Of a stretch of 64,000 nucleotides of DNA, positions 50,537 to 59,788 are shown one piece after another (within the stretch, counting starts at the first letter, position 1; each line of letters starts with the position of its first letter). The stretch comes from Noviherbaspirillum sedimenti (GTDB taxonomy: Bacteria > Pseudomonadota > Gammaproteobacteria > Burkholderiales > Burkholderiaceae_D), in NCBI RefSeq assembly GCF_003590835.1, contig NZ_QYUQ01000002.1, positions 4,588,001 to 4,652,000 of the forward strand, written 5' to 3'. The position numbers were made by a program, and so were the translations under genes. The notes beneath the pieces were generated by a model that worked only from the letters and a program-made list of their open reading frames with translations, did not search any database and was not told where the DNA came from.

Positions 50537-50616
50537 TGGCGACGCCTCCTACGCGAATAGGTTGTTAGGCATCATCTCGCGCTGCGCGTTCCACCGATAG
50601 CTTGTCAGGTTTGCGC

Positions 50617-50814
50617 CTAGCGAAAGCTTTCTTCTTCGGTGCGGTAATCCTGCGCGCAGTCCTTGTTGCAAAAGCGCCGGATGTTATCCAGCGGCGCATT
50701 GCAATACCAGCAAGCACCCTTGGGCTTCAGCGCACCCTGACCTGATTCCGGCGCAGTGACAAGCGCTTGCAGGGATGTCTGCGTTTCGTTCGCGCTACTG
50801 TCGGCGTCATTCAT
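50617..50814 (-). CDS. Small zinc-ribbon-like protein of unknown function
   Basis: 65 residues. A polar N-terminal half is followed by ACWYCNAPLDNIRRFCNKDCAQDYR, whose CxxC and C-x3-C pairs look like a zinc ribbon. Similar short proteins are found in Betaproteobacteria, but no function is known to me. It lies 80 bases upstream of the 129-residue membrane-protein gene on the same strand. Confidence 0.7.
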   Translation of the reverse strand: MNDADSSANETQTSLQALVTAPESGQGALKPKGACWYCNAPLDNIRRFCNKDCAQDYRTEEESFR

Positions 50815-51145
50815 GTTGCACCTACCTGTCTGGAATCAAAACCGGGTCGAGACTGCGTGTGCAGTGAATCACGCTGTCACAACACGCTTCTACATTACCG
50901 CCATGCTCGACGCAGATCAAGCCCCCGTATTGCGTTTTTCCGTAGCAATTGGTCTTTGGCGCAATTTTCGTCTTTTTGTTGTGTAAGAAATAACTTCATT
51001 GATCCCATGTCCATCCAGTGTGGTTTCCCTAGTTAAATATTGTTTCAAGGCACTATCCGAACGGAGAGTGGATTGCTTGATGGAAACGCTCTACAGTACA
51101 GTCGTACATACGCAGTTCATAAAACTAGAAACAAGAGGAGACACC
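50815..51145. other. Intergenic region before the lipase gene, no gene seen
   Basis: 331 bases between the small zinc-ribbon gene and the lipase gene. More AT-rich than the neighbours. Short frames here have no protein character. It should hold divergent promoters; the clearest signal is the strong AGAGGAG ribosome site at its right end. Confidence 0.5.
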
Positions 51146-51850
51146 ATGAAATCTGCTTTTTCGCTTTCCCGTTTACTCGCCGCCGTCGCCCTGACGCTGA
51201 CAGCCTTTGGCGCCCAGGCCGCCTGTCTCGACAATGTCGTGCTGGTGCATGGCAATACGGCTTACCCATCGAGCTGGAACAATACCGTCGCCGAACTGAA
51301 GAGCCGCGGCTATGTCGATTCCCAACTGTACCGTCCGAGCTGGGGTTCGAAAACCAATGCCGGCAGCAACAGCCATGACAGCACCAATACCGGCGTCGTC
51401 AAATCCGCCCTGCAATCGGCGCTGGCAGCATCCTGCACCGGCAAGATCGATGTCATCGGCCATTCCATGGGCGTGACCCTGGCGATGAAGGCGATCAATG
51501 AATTGGCTTACTCAGGCAAGGTGAATTCCTTCATTGGCGTGGCCGGTGCCCAGCACGGCTTGAATTCCTGCGGTGTCTATCCGTACAACGTCTGGTCGGC
51601 CACCTGCGGCTCGGCCGGCCTGTCGATCGACAGCCCGCTGATCGTCTCGGTCAAGAACAAGCGTTACGGCACCAAGATGTATTCGATCAAGAGCTGGATG
51701 GATGAAATCGTCTGCATGGGCAGCTGCTATGTCTGGGGTTCGCATACCAGCAACATCGACATGCAAAACGCCAGCTACGACTATGCGCTGGGCCACTTCG
51801 GCTTACAAAGCTATACCACCATCAAGCAAGCCGACCTGATCCTGAACTGA
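51146..51850 (+). CDS. Secreted lipase/esterase (lipase class 2 type)
   Basis: 234-residue exported alpha/beta hydrolase. A signal peptide (MKSAFSLSRLLAAVALTLTAFGAQA) precedes ACLDNVVLVHGNTAYPSSW, with the oxyanion loop HGN; the nucleophile is in GHSMGVTLAMKA, and His in LGHFGL. Six cysteines suggest disulfides. ATG 51146 with AGAGGAG seven bases upstream is clear; an upstream frame from 50999 is not protein-like. Probably an extracellular triacylglycerol lipase; a dedicated foldase gene is absent. Confidence 0.9.
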   Translation: MKSAFSLSRLLAAVALTLTAFGAQAACLDNVVLVHGNTAYPSSWNNTVAELKSRGYVDSQLYRPSWGSKTNAGSNSHDSTNTGVVKSALQSALAASCTGKIDVIGHSMGVTLAMKAINELAYSGKVNSFIGVAGAQHGLNSCGVYPYNVWSATCGSAGLSIDSPLIVSVKNKRYGTKMYSIKSWMDEIVCMGSCYVWGSHTSNIDMQNASYDYALGHFGLQSYTTIKQADLILN

Positions 51851-51889
51851 GTCTGTCCCGGCAGCGCGGCGGCTGCCGCGCCGATGCAA

Positions 51890-51920
51890 AAAAAGCCCTG
51901 CGAAAAATGCAGGGCTTTTT
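51890..51920. terminator. Bidirectional terminator after the lipase gene
   Basis: AAAAAGCCCTGC (51890-51901) pairs perfectly with GCAGGGCTTTTT (51909-51920) around a seven-base loop. It separates the lipase gene from the convergent GGDEF/EAL gene. Confidence 0.92.
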
Positions 51921-51961
51921 GTCGTGGGCTTTGAATCATGCCTCGGGGGAAGAAGCAGTAT

Positions 51962-54310
51962 TCAAGTGATATTCCAGTGCCGGCACGGCACCGGCTTGCC
52001 GATCCCGTAGCCTTGCGCGAAATCCACCTTCAAGGCTTCCAGGCGCGCGCGGATGGCATCGTTTTCAACGAATTCGGCAATGGTGCGCAAGCCCATGGTG
52101 TGGCCGATATGGTTGATCGCTTCCACCATGGCGGCGTCGGCCGCATCGCTCAGCATGTCCTTGACGAAGCCGCCGTCGATCTTCAGGTAATCCACCGGCA
52201 GATGCTTCAGATAGGCGAAGGAAGACATGCCGCTGCCGAAGTCGTCCAGGGAAAACTTGCAGCCGACCGCGCGCAATTCATTGATCAGGGCGGCGGCCTG
52301 GGTCAGGTTGGCGATCGCCACCGTTTCGGTAATTTCGAAGCACACCTTGCTGGTCGGGATATCGTACAACGCCAGCTCGCGCAGGATGAATGACAGGAAT
52401 TCCGGATCCGACACCGACGCGCCTGACAGGTTGATGGCGCACATTTCCAGCTGCTCTGTCGGGTCGGGGGTCAATTGTCCGAAATTGGCGAAGGCACTGG
52501 AAATCACCCAGCGGTCGATGGTCGGCATCAGGCCGAAGCGCTCGGCCGCCGGCAGGAAGGCGCCGGGCGGCACCAGCCGGCCTTCTTCATCGCGCAGCCG
52601 CAAGAGCAGTTCAAAATGCGCGCCCGCATCGACTGCCTCGCTGTTGAGCGGCACGATCTTCTGGCAATACAGCTGCAGGCGGTTTTCCTGCAGCGCCTGC
52701 CGCAGCCGGCTGACCCAGTGCATTTCGCTCTGGCGGATGGTGATGTCCTGGTCTTCGCGGTGGCCCACGTGCACCCGGTTGCGGCCGTTTTCCTTGGCGA
52801 GGTAGCAGGCAGTGTCGGCGGCCGACAGGATATCCGATACGCTCATCTCGCTGCCGCCGAAATTGACCACGCCGATCGACAGGCTGACGGTGAAGTTGTT
52901 GCCTTGCCAGACGAAGCGGAAATCACCGACAGTTTCTCGCAGGCTTTCGGCGATCGTCGTTGCCGGCCCGGCCGGGCAATTTTCCAGCAGGATGCCGAAT
53001 TCGTCGCCGCCCAGGCGCGCCAGGGTGTCGCTTGCGCGCAATTTGTTTTGCAGCAGGCTGGCCAGGGTGCGCAGCAACTCATCGCCGGCGCAGTGGCCGG
53101 AAGTGTCATTGACGATCTTGAACTGGTCCAGGTCGATGTAGATGAAGGCATGCTGCCGGTCTTCGGCGGCCGCGCTTTGCACTGCCTGCTTCAGGCGGTG
53201 TTCGAATTCGCGGCGGTTGACCAGGCCGGTCAGGTCGTCATGGCTGGCCTGGTAAGACAATTGCGCGGCGATCTGGCGCGAACGGCTGACGTCATGGAAG
53301 GCCAGCACGACGCCGCTGACCTGGCCGGCGGCGTCGCGGATTGGCGCTGCCGTTTCTTCGATGGCGAATTCCTGGCCGTGCTTGCCGAGCAAGACGGCAT
53401 TGCCCTGCAGGCTGACGGCGGCGCCGCTGGCGAGTACCCGCTGTACCGGATCGGCCAGCGCCAGGCGGCTGGTGTCGTCGACGATACAAAACACTTCGGA
53501 CAGCGCCAGGCCGCGTGCGGCGGCGCTGCGCCAGCCGGTCAGCTGTTCGGCCACCGGATTGAGATACTCGACCAGGCCGTCCACATCGGTGGTGATGACG
53601 CCATCGGCAATCGATTGCAGGGTGACGGTGGCGCGCTCTTTTTCCGCCAGCAGCGCGGCGGTACGCTCGCCGATGCGCTGTTCCAGGATATGGTTGGCGC
53701 GTTCGAGCAAGGCCTGCGCTTCATCGCGTTCGCGGCGCATGCGAATCACCGAGATGCCATGCGAAAGATCGCTGGCGACTTCACTCAGCAAGGCGACTTC
53801 CTGCGGGTCGAAACGGTCGGATTCCGAGGAATAAAAGCCGATCGCGCCGATGATCCGCCCTTCGACCACCAGCGGCAGGCCGAGCACGGAATTGTAGTTG
53901 TAGATGCGGGTGGCTTCGCGCCAGGCCGCCATGAACGTGGGCGATTCCCGCGCGTTGCGGATGATGGCGGGCTGGCCGCTGCGAATCGCCTGGCCGAACA
54001 CGCCCTGGCCTTGCGGCCGGTCGGCCGACCAGGATACATCGTCGATGCCGAGATTGTTTGCGAGGAAGCCGACTTTCGCCATCGGTTTGACTGTCCGGAA
54101 TTCGTCGTCGAGCGCATAGCCCACCCAGGAATGGGTATAGCCGCCCGCCGTCACCATCGTGCGGCAGATTTCGTCGAGCAAAGCTTGCTCGGCGGTCGCG
54201 CGAATGACGACGCGGCTGCAGGCGCTCAAGGTGCGCACTACGCGCACGTATCGGATGCTGATCTCCAGCCCGGTGTCTCCGCCGATTTGATTGATTAGAC
54301 TGTTGTCCAT
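51962..54310 (-). CDS. Cytosolic GAF-PAS-GGDEF-EAL c-di-GMP signalling protein
   Basis: 782 residues without membrane segments: GAF domain (about 25-195), a short coiled coil, PAS (about 235-355), GGDEF (motif 434-438, preceded by RASD five residues upstream as inhibitory site) and EAL (about 545-775). The signature glutamate is in FELLLR (ELL instead of EAL at 567-569); INLSG, FEITET, DDFGSG and KIDG are present, so phosphodiesterase activity remains plausible. Strings shared with the protein at 6493-9357 (SIAD-VTTD, LARLGGDEFG) show they are paralogues. Single gene, divergent from dacB. Confidence 0.94.
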   Translation of the reverse strand: MDNSLINQIGGDTGLEISIRYVRVVRTLSACSRVVIRATAEQALLDEICRTMVTAGGYTHSWVGYALDDEFRTVKPMAKVGFLANNLGIDDVSWSADRPQGQGVFGQAIRSGQPAIIRNARESPTFMAAWREATRIYNYNSVLGLPLVVEGRIIGAIGFYSSESDRFDPQEVALLSEVASDLSHGISVIRMRRERDEAQALLERANHILEQRIGERTAALLAEKERATVTLQSIADGVITTDVDGLVEYLNPVAEQLTGWRSAAARGLALSEVFCIVDDTSRLALADPVQRVLASGAAVSLQGNAVLLGKHGQEFAIEETAAPIRDAAGQVSGVVLAFHDVSRSRQIAAQLSYQASHDDLTGLVNRREFEHRLKQAVQSAAAEDRQHAFIYIDLDQFKIVNDTSGHCAGDELLRTLASLLQNKLRASDTLARLGGDEFGILLENCPAGPATTIAESLRETVGDFRFVWQGNNFTVSLSIGVVNFGGSEMSVSDILSAADTACYLAKENGRNRVHVGHREDQDITIRQSEMHWVSRLRQALQENRLQLYCQKIVPLNSEAVDAGAHFELLLRLRDEEGRLVPPGAFLPAAERFGLMPTIDRWVISSAFANFGQLTPDPTEQLEMCAINLSGASVSDPEFLSFILRELALYDIPTSKVCFEITETVAIANLTQAAALINELRAVGCKFSLDDFGSGMSSFAYLKHLPVDYLKIDGGFVKDMLSDAADAAMVEAINHIGHTMGLRTIAEFVENDAIRARLEALKVDFAQGYGIGKPVPCRHWNIT

Positions 54311-54486
54311 TGTTTATTGTTTTATGCGGCGAATTTGAGAGTAGTATAAAAATGCCGGATTGGGAAGAGGCTGGCGGCGTTGCGTGCGCGGATGCCACAA
54401 CGTGCGCGGGGACGGTAAAGCGGTTGTTCCCCCCATGGGATAATGTCAGTCAATGTTCTTCATCCGATTGCATTTTTTTCGAGCGT

Positions 54487-55908
54487 ATGGGCTACCCTGA
54501 CAGGATCGGCGGCTGGTTCGTCTTGTGCATGGCGCTGCTCGCCATGCCGCTGGCCGCCGCCCAGCAATTGCCGGCGCCGGTCAGGCAGGCACTGGAGCAC
54601 GCCGGCATTCCCATGCAGGCGGTCGGCGTCCAGGTGCAGGAAGCCGGCGCCGACCGGGTGCTGGCGGCGGCCAACCCGAACACGCCTTTCAATCCGGCTT
54701 CCACCATGAAGCTTGTGACCACCGGCGCGGCGCTGGACTTGCTGGGCCCGGCCTTTACCTGGAAAACCGCAGCCTACGCCAACGGTGTATTGCGTGACGA
54801 GGTCTTGCAAGGCGACCTGGTGATCAAGGGCGGCGGCGACCCCGGGCTGGTGGTCGAAGACCTCTGGCTGTTCCTGCGCGAGATACGCGCGCGCGGCATC
54901 CGCGAAATCCGCGGCAACCTGGTGCTCGACCGTAGCCTGTTTGCGCCCGATGGCCACGATCCGGCACAATTCGACGGCAATCCGGCGCGGCCCTACAACG
55001 CCGGGCCGGATGCGCTGCTGCTCAACTACAAATCCTTCACCCTGCGCTTTTTACCCAACCCTGCGGCAGGGCGGGTGGCGCTCGCCATCGAGCCGCCGCT
55101 GGCGACATTCCAGGTCGGCGCGCCGAAACTGGGCGACGGTGAATGCGGCGATTGGCGCAAGAACCTCTTGATGGCGCAGGACGCGCGCGCGCTTGAATTC
55201 GGCGGCGCCTATCCGGCGGCCTGCGGCGAACAGACCCTGCAGGTGCTGGCCTGGAACATGAGCGCGAACCGGTATTTCGAGATCGTGTTCCGGCGCCTGT
55301 GGGCCGATCTCGGCGGCGTGCTGGCCGGCGAGGTGACGGAGGGCGCAACGCCGCCGGATGCCTGGCTGGTGGCGCAGCGCGAATCGCGCAGCCTGGCGGA
55401 GGCGGTGCGCGGCATTAACAAATTCAGCAACAATGTGATGGCGCGTCAGCTCTTGCTGACTTTGGCCGCGCGTTTTACCGGACAGGCCGGCACCGCCACC
55501 AACGGCGCTGAAGTGATCAAGACCTGGCTGGCGGCGCGCCACATCGAGATGCCGGAGCTGGTAATCGACAACGGCTCCGGCCTGTCGCGCGATGGTCGCA
55601 TCTCGGCCGGCAGCCTGGCGCGCCTGTTGCAGACGGCGTTCCGCGGCGCGACCATGCCCGAATTCATGGCATCGCTGCCGCTGGCCGGTCAGGACGGCAC
55701 CATGCGCAAGCGCCTCAATGGTCATGGGGTCGGCGGCAATGCCCATGTCAAGACCGGCTACCTGAGCGCGGCGCGGGCGATCGCCGGCTATGTGCGGGCC
55801 GCCTCCGGCAAGCGCTATGCGGTGGTATTCCTGATCAATCACCCGAACGCCGGGCGCGGCGCCGAGGCGCAAGACCTGCTGCTGAAATGGGTGTATGAAA
55901 ATGGCTGA
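54487..55908 (+). CDS. dacB: D-alanyl-D-alanine carboxypeptidase/endopeptidase (PBP4)
   Basis: Periplasmic penicillin-binding protein acting on peptidoglycan cross-bridges. 473 residues from ATG 54487 with signal peptide (WFVLCMALLAMPLAAA). SxxK is in NPASTMKLVTTGAAL, SxN in NKFSNNVMARQLL and KTG in HVKTGYLSAAR, the full serine-peptidase set. GGGDPGLV and NLVLDRSLF fit family S13. The frame is open upstream to 54310 but without homology. Confidence 0.95.
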   Translation: MGYPDRIGGWFVLCMALLAMPLAAAQQLPAPVRQALEHAGIPMQAVGVQVQEAGADRVLAAANPNTPFNPASTMKLVTTGAALDLLGPAFTWKTAAYANGVLRDEVLQGDLVIKGGGDPGLVVEDLWLFLREIRARGIREIRGNLVLDRSLFAPDGHDPAQFDGNPARPYNAGPDALLLNYKSFTLRFLPNPAAGRVALAIEPPLATFQVGAPKLGDGECGDWRKNLLMAQDARALEFGGAYPAACGEQTLQVLAWNMSANRYFEIVFRRLWADLGGVLAGEVTEGATPPDAWLVAQRESRSLAEAVRGINKFSNNVMARQLLLTLAARFTGQAGTATNGAEVIKTWLAARHIEMPELVIDNGSGLSRDGRISAGSLARLLQTAFRGATMPEFMASLPLAGQDGTMRKRLNGHGVGGNAHVKTGYLSAARAIAGYVRAASGKRYAVVFLINHPNAGRGAEAQDLLLKWVYENG

Positions 55909-56030
55909 GGCGGCAGCGGGCGGCGGCTGAAGCGGCCGCGCACCGATGTGCCGTTACAACATCTCGACACGGCAATTGCCGTTGGCAATAAAAACATTGA
56001 TAATCCGGCAAGCGCACTTCCGGAGAAAGC

Positions 56031-57287
56031 ATGACTGAAACGAGCACGCTGAGACTCGAAGCAACACCGGCAGCGCCCCTTGCCGGCAGCGGCGACGCAG
56101 TCCACGGGCCTGCGCACGCCGCCAGCGCCAGGCGGGAAGCCGCGGCAACCGCTGCGCCGGCTGCCAAGCTTGAACCCCGGCGTTTTGAATTCACCGGCAG
56201 CGGCAGCGAGTATTTCCGCATCTGGGTGGTCAACCTGCTGCTGACCATTGTCACCGTCGGCGTTTATTCAGCCTGGGCCAAGGTGCGCCGGCTGCAATAC
56301 TTCTATCGCAATACCTGCGTCGCCGGCGATATTTTTGACTACCACGGCAATCCGAAGGCGATCCTCAAGGGACGCATCCTGGCGCTGGGCCTGCTGGTGG
56401 CGTACAAGATCGCCGCCGAGCTGTCGACGTTTGCCGCGCTGACGGTCGGCCTGGTCCTGGTCGCCATCATGCCCTGGCTGCTGGCGCGCGCGTTCCGCTT
56501 CAAGCTGGCCAATTCCAGTTACCGTGGCCTGCGCTTCCGTTTCCACGGCACGGTCGCCCAGGCCTACCGCATGCTGATCCTGTTCCCGGTGATCCTGGCC
56601 TTCACCGGCCTGTTCGCCTGGAGCGTATTCGCCTCGTTCGATTCGCGGCCGCGCATCGGCTTGCTGGTGATGGCGGTTGTGGCGTTGTTGGTGGTGTTGA
56701 TGGCCACGGTGCCGCTGGCGCACTACCTGCTCAAGCGCTATCAGCACGACAATGCCTATTTCGGCCAGTCGCCGTTTTTCTTCCATGCCGGGCCGGGGTC
56801 CTTTTTCAAGGTCTATGCCAAGTCGATGGCGGTGGCCTCGCTGGGCGGCATTCCCGTCGCCATCTTCGGTTTCCTGACCGGCGACCTGTTCCGCTATCTG
56901 TCGACCACCCCCTTCGGCTGGCTGTTCAAGATTTTGTACGGCATGGCCAGCGCCTATGCGTCTTACCTGGTGCTGCGCGCCTACCTGGAAAGCCGCATCC
57001 AGAACCTGGTCTGGAACCACACGGAACTGGCCGACCTGCATTTTGAAAGCAGCGTCAGCGCGCGCAAGCTGTTCTGGATCCATGCTTCCAACCTGGCGCT
57101 GATCATGCTCACGCTCGGCCTGTACAAGCCATTTGCGACCGTGCGCCTGGTGCGCTATCGTCTGGCGAGCCTGGCGCTGGTGCCGCAGGGTGACCTGGAT
57201 GAATTTTTTTCCGACCAGACGGTTGACGACGCCGGCGCCGCCGGCCAGGAAGCCGGCGAATTTTTCGATATCGACATCGCGCTATGA
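56031..57287 (+). CDS. DUF898 (YjgN-like) membrane protein
   Basis: 418 residues. After a Pro/Ala-rich N-terminal segment (about 50), the family pattern appears: RRFEFTGSGSEYFRIWVVNLLLTIVTVGVYSAWAKVRRLQYFYRNT and YHGNPKAILKGR, then several hydrophobic helices, RFHGT and a repeat of LNLALIMLTLGLYKPFATVRLVRY type near the C-terminus. Function unknown. GGAGAAA precedes the ATG. It overlaps the M48 peptidase gene by four bases, so the two are made together. Confidence 0.92.
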   Translation: MTETSTLRLEATPAAPLAGSGDAVHGPAHAASARREAAATAAPAAKLEPRRFEFTGSGSEYFRIWVVNLLLTIVTVGVYSAWAKVRRLQYFYRNTCVAGDIFDYHGNPKAILKGRILALGLLVAYKIAAELSTFAALTVGLVLVAIMPWLLARAFRFKLANSSYRGLRFRFHGTVAQAYRMLILFPVILAFTGLFAWSVFASFDSRPRIGLLVMAVVALLVVLMATVPLAHYLLKRYQHDNAYFGQSPFFFHAGPGSFFKVYAKSMAVASLGGIPVAIFGFLTGDLFRYLSTTPFGWLFKILYGMASAYASYLVLRAYLESRIQNLVWNHTELADLHFESSVSARKLFWIHASNLALIMLTLGLYKPFATVRLVRYRLASLALVPQGDLDEFFSDQTVDDAGAAGQEAGEFFDIDIAL

Positions 57288-58426
57288 TCGACGCCATCTA
57301 CTTCGACGGCCAGAGCACCCGGCGCCAGCCGGTGACCGTGGTGATGCACAAGCGCGTGGTGGCCATGCGCGGCGAGGGCGTCAAGCAGAGTCACCGCCTT
57401 TCCAGGCTGCGCGTGTCGGAACGGCTCGAACACGCGCCGCGCATCCTGTACCTGCCGGACGGCGGCAGAATCCACATCAGCGATCCGCAACTGGACAAAC
57501 TGCTGGCTGCCAATGGCTACCGCGAACCGCGCGTGGTGCGCTGGCAGCGCAACTGGCTGTTGTCGCTGCTGGCGCTGGCAAGCGTGCTGACTTTGCTGTT
57601 GTCCGCTTACCAGTGGGGCTTGCCGTGGGCCGCCGACCAGGCCGCCCTGCACCTGCCGGCATCGCTGGAACAGAAGGTCGGCGACGGCCAGCTGGAGCTG
57701 ATCGACGCAAGCTTCATGTCGCCCAGCGAACTCGATCCCGTCGTCCAGGCGCGCCTGACCCGCCTGTTCAGCCAGCTCAAGCAGCCGCGCGGCGAGCAGA
57801 CCGCCTATCGCCTGGAGTTCCGGCGCAGCCATATCGGGCCGAATGCCCTTGCCCTGCCCAATGGCGTGATCGTGATGACCGACGAGCTGGTCAAGCTGGC
57901 CGATAGCGACGAGGCTGTGCTGGGCGTGCTCGGCCACGAGCTGGGGCACGTGCAGCGCCGCCATGCGCTGCGGCGGCTGTTGCAGGCGCTCGGTGTCGGC
58001 GTGGTGGTCAACCTGTGGATCGGCGATGTGTCGAGTGCGCTGGCGGCGGTGCCGGCGCTGCTGCTTGACCAAAAATATTCACGCGATTTCGAGCGCGAAT
58101 CGGACCAGTATGCGATCGACATGATGCAGGCCAACGGTTTGCCGCTGACGCCGATGGCCGAATTGTTCGAAAAGATGGGCAAGGCCGGCGCACAGCGCGG
58201 CGGCGCGGCGTCGCACCGGCATGACGACGGCACGGCTGACAGGCGTCGCCATGCCGAGGCGGATGACGAAGACGATGCGGCCACAGAGGACGAAAAGGGT
58301 GGCAAGGGCGAAGCCGAGCCGCTGGAATACTTCAGCTCGCATCCGAGCGATGCCGAGCGCATCGCCAGACTGCGTGCGGCAGATGCCGGCCGGAAATTCG
58401 ACAGTAAATTCGACAGTAGACAGTAA
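57284..58426 (+). CDS. M48 family metallopeptidase (partner of the DUF898 protein)
   Basis: 380 residues: an N-terminal cytosolic segment (about 1-85), one hydrophobic helix (about 90-108), then a peptidase domain with ALPNGVIVMTDELVKLADSDEAVLGVLGHELGHVQRRH (motif HELGH) and third ligand in RDFERESDQYA. A Lys/Asp/Glu-rich insert of about 40 residues precedes FSSHPSDAERI. ATG overlaps the DUF898 stop (ATGA). Its substrate is unknown; one possibility is the DUF898 protein. Confidence 0.92.
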   Translation: MIDAIYFDGQSTRRQPVTVVMHKRVVAMRGEGVKQSHRLSRLRVSERLEHAPRILYLPDGGRIHISDPQLDKLLAANGYREPRVVRWQRNWLLSLLALASVLTLLLSAYQWGLPWAADQAALHLPASLEQKVGDGQLELIDASFMSPSELDPVVQARLTRLFSQLKQPRGEQTAYRLEFRRSHIGPNALALPNGVIVMTDELVKLADSDEAVLGVLGHELGHVQRRHALRRLLQALGVGVVVNLWIGDVSSALAAVPALLLDQKYSRDFERESDQYAIDMMQANGLPLTPMAELFEKMGKAGAQRGGAASHRHDDGTADRRRHAEADDEDDAATEDEKGGKGEAEPLEYFSSHPSDAERIARLRAADAGRKFDSKFDSRQ

Positions 58427-58453
58427 ATAAGGCGCGGGCGGCGCCGGCCCGGC

Positions 58454-58954
58454 TCAGACGATCAGTGGCCGGTCCGACAATTCATTGGCGCTGCCGCCCT
58501 GTCCGGGAAAGTGCTGGTGCAGCAAGCCGTTGAGCATTTCCAGCGCCGCCAGCACGCTCGGCTCGTACAAGCCCCGGGCAAAGCCGTCGGTCATGGTCTT
58601 GCACACGGCCTTCCAGTCTGCCGGCAGCAGTGCGCGGCCGCTGGCGCGGTCGGCAATGATTTCAACCTTGTGGTCGGCCAGGTTGATATACACCAGCACG
58701 CCGCAGTTTTCTTCGGTATCCCACACGCGGTAGAGCGAAAAAAGTTCACGCGCACGGGCACGTGAATGCGTGCCCTGCAGCAGGTCGCCAAAGGGCAAGG
58801 CCGGCTCGATGATCAGCCGTACTTCTGCCCGGTGCAGCTTTTCTCCGGCGGCCACGGCAGCCTGGATGGTTTGCAGCGCCTGCGCGGGGAAGGCCTTGCG
58901 GGCAGCAGCGCTGGTCATGAACAGGTGATGGCAAAAACGCGAAATTTTATTCAT
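58454..58954 (-). CDS. TPM-domain protein
   Basis: 166 residues with a TPM fold: AVAAGEKLHRAEVRLIIEPALP, SRARARELFSLYRVWDTEENCGVLVYINLADHKVEIIADR (motif GVLVYINLADHKVEIIAD), and a C-terminal helix. No signal peptide, so probably cytosolic. It starts at the stop of the YgcG-like gene with one shared base (TAATG). Third gene of lemA-ygcG-TPM. Confidence 0.88.
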   Translation of the reverse strand: MNKISRFCHHLFMTSAAARKAFPAQALQTIQAAVAAGEKLHRAEVRLIIEPALPFGDLLQGTHSRARARELFSLYRVWDTEENCGVLVYINLADHKVEIIADRASGRALLPADWKAVCKTMTDGFARGLYEPSVLAALEMLNGLLHQHFPGQGGSANELSDRPLIV

Positions 58955-59763
58955 TACCAGTCTCCCGAGGCGCCGCCGCCGTCGAAGCCGCCGCCAAATC
59001 CACCGCCGCCACCGCCGCCAAATCCACCGCCGCCACCGCCGCCAAATCCACCACCGCCGCCACCAAAGCCGCCGCGGCCGATATGGCTGCCAAGGATGAC
59101 CCCGGCCGCCTCGCCCCAGCCATTGCGGCTGAACCTGCGGCGCGCGGAACGCGCGCGCGACATCATCACGAAGACCATGAACACGAAAAACAGCAGCGGC
59201 AGCCAGCCGCCCAGGCCGTCTTCCTCCGCCGCCTGGCCTTGCGCGCCTTGCGGCGCAGGAAATTTTTCCTGCTCCAGCAGGCTGGTGATGGCCGACACGC
59301 CCGCCGCCAGCCCGCCGTAAAAATCGTTCTGGCGGAAATGCGGCGCGATCACGTCCTGCAGGATGCGCTTGGACTGGGCATCGGTCAGCACGCCCTGCAC
59401 GCCGCGCCCGGCTTCGATGCGCAGGCGGCGCAGGGCTGAGGGATTGTCCTTCGCCACCAGCAGGATCACGCCGTCGTCGACGCCCTTGCGGCCGAGCTTC
59501 CAGGCGTCGGCCACGCGGATGCCATATTGTTCGATGGCTTCCGGTTCGGTCTTGCTGACCAGGACGATGGCGATCTGGCTTCCGGTGCGGGTCTCATATT
59601 CCGTCAGGACGTTTTCCAGCGCCTGCCGTTGTGCGGCCGTCAGCATGCCGATGCTGTCGGTGACATGCGCGGTCAGCGGCGGCACCGCCACGAAATTTTG
59701 CGCGCACACCGCCTGCCCCAGACACAACAGCAGCAGCGCTGCCAGGTAACGCAGTTGCGGCAT
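58954..59763 (-). CDS. YgcG-like TPM-domain membrane protein with glycine-rich tail
   Basis: 269 residues: signal peptide (MPQLRYLAALLLLCLGQAVCA), TPM domain (about 22-150) with VTDSIGMLTAAQRQALE and QIAIVLVSKTEP, a transmembrane helix around FFVFMVFVMM (about 200) and a C-terminal tail with GGGGGGG-F repeats. The tail is encoded by 24-base repeats. ATG 59763 is chosen; GTG at 59781 is the alternative. It is typically paired with LemA, its neighbour, and thought to act in membrane or envelope maintenance; function unproven. Confidence 0.92.
   Translation of the reverse strand: MPQLRYLAALLLLCLGQAVCAQNFVAVPPLTAHVTDSIGMLTAAQRQALENVLTEYETRTGSQIAIVLVSKTEPEAIEQYGIRVADAWKLGRKGVDDGVILLVAKDNPSALRRLRIEAGRGVQGVLTDAQSKRILQDVIAPHFRQNDFYGGLAAGVSAITSLLEQEKFPAPQGAQGQAAEEDGLGGWLPLLFFVFMVFVMMSRARSARRRFSRNGWGEAAGVILGSHIGRGGFGGGGGGFGGGGGGGFGGGGGGGFGGGFDGGGASGDW
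58996..59050 (-). repeat. 24-base in-frame repeats encoding the glycine-rich tail
   Basis: AAATCCACCGCC... units begin at 58996, 59020 and 59044, exactly 24 bases apart, two full copies and part of a third. Each adds eight residues of G-rich tail, so copy changes keep the frame. Confidence 0.85.
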
Positions 59764-59788
59764 GCCCGTAATCCCTCGCACCTGCCGC

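Noticed and set aside
52475..54298. 607-codon open frame antisense to the GAF-PAS-GGDEF-EAL gene
   Set aside because: Shadow frame; no motifs or start signals.
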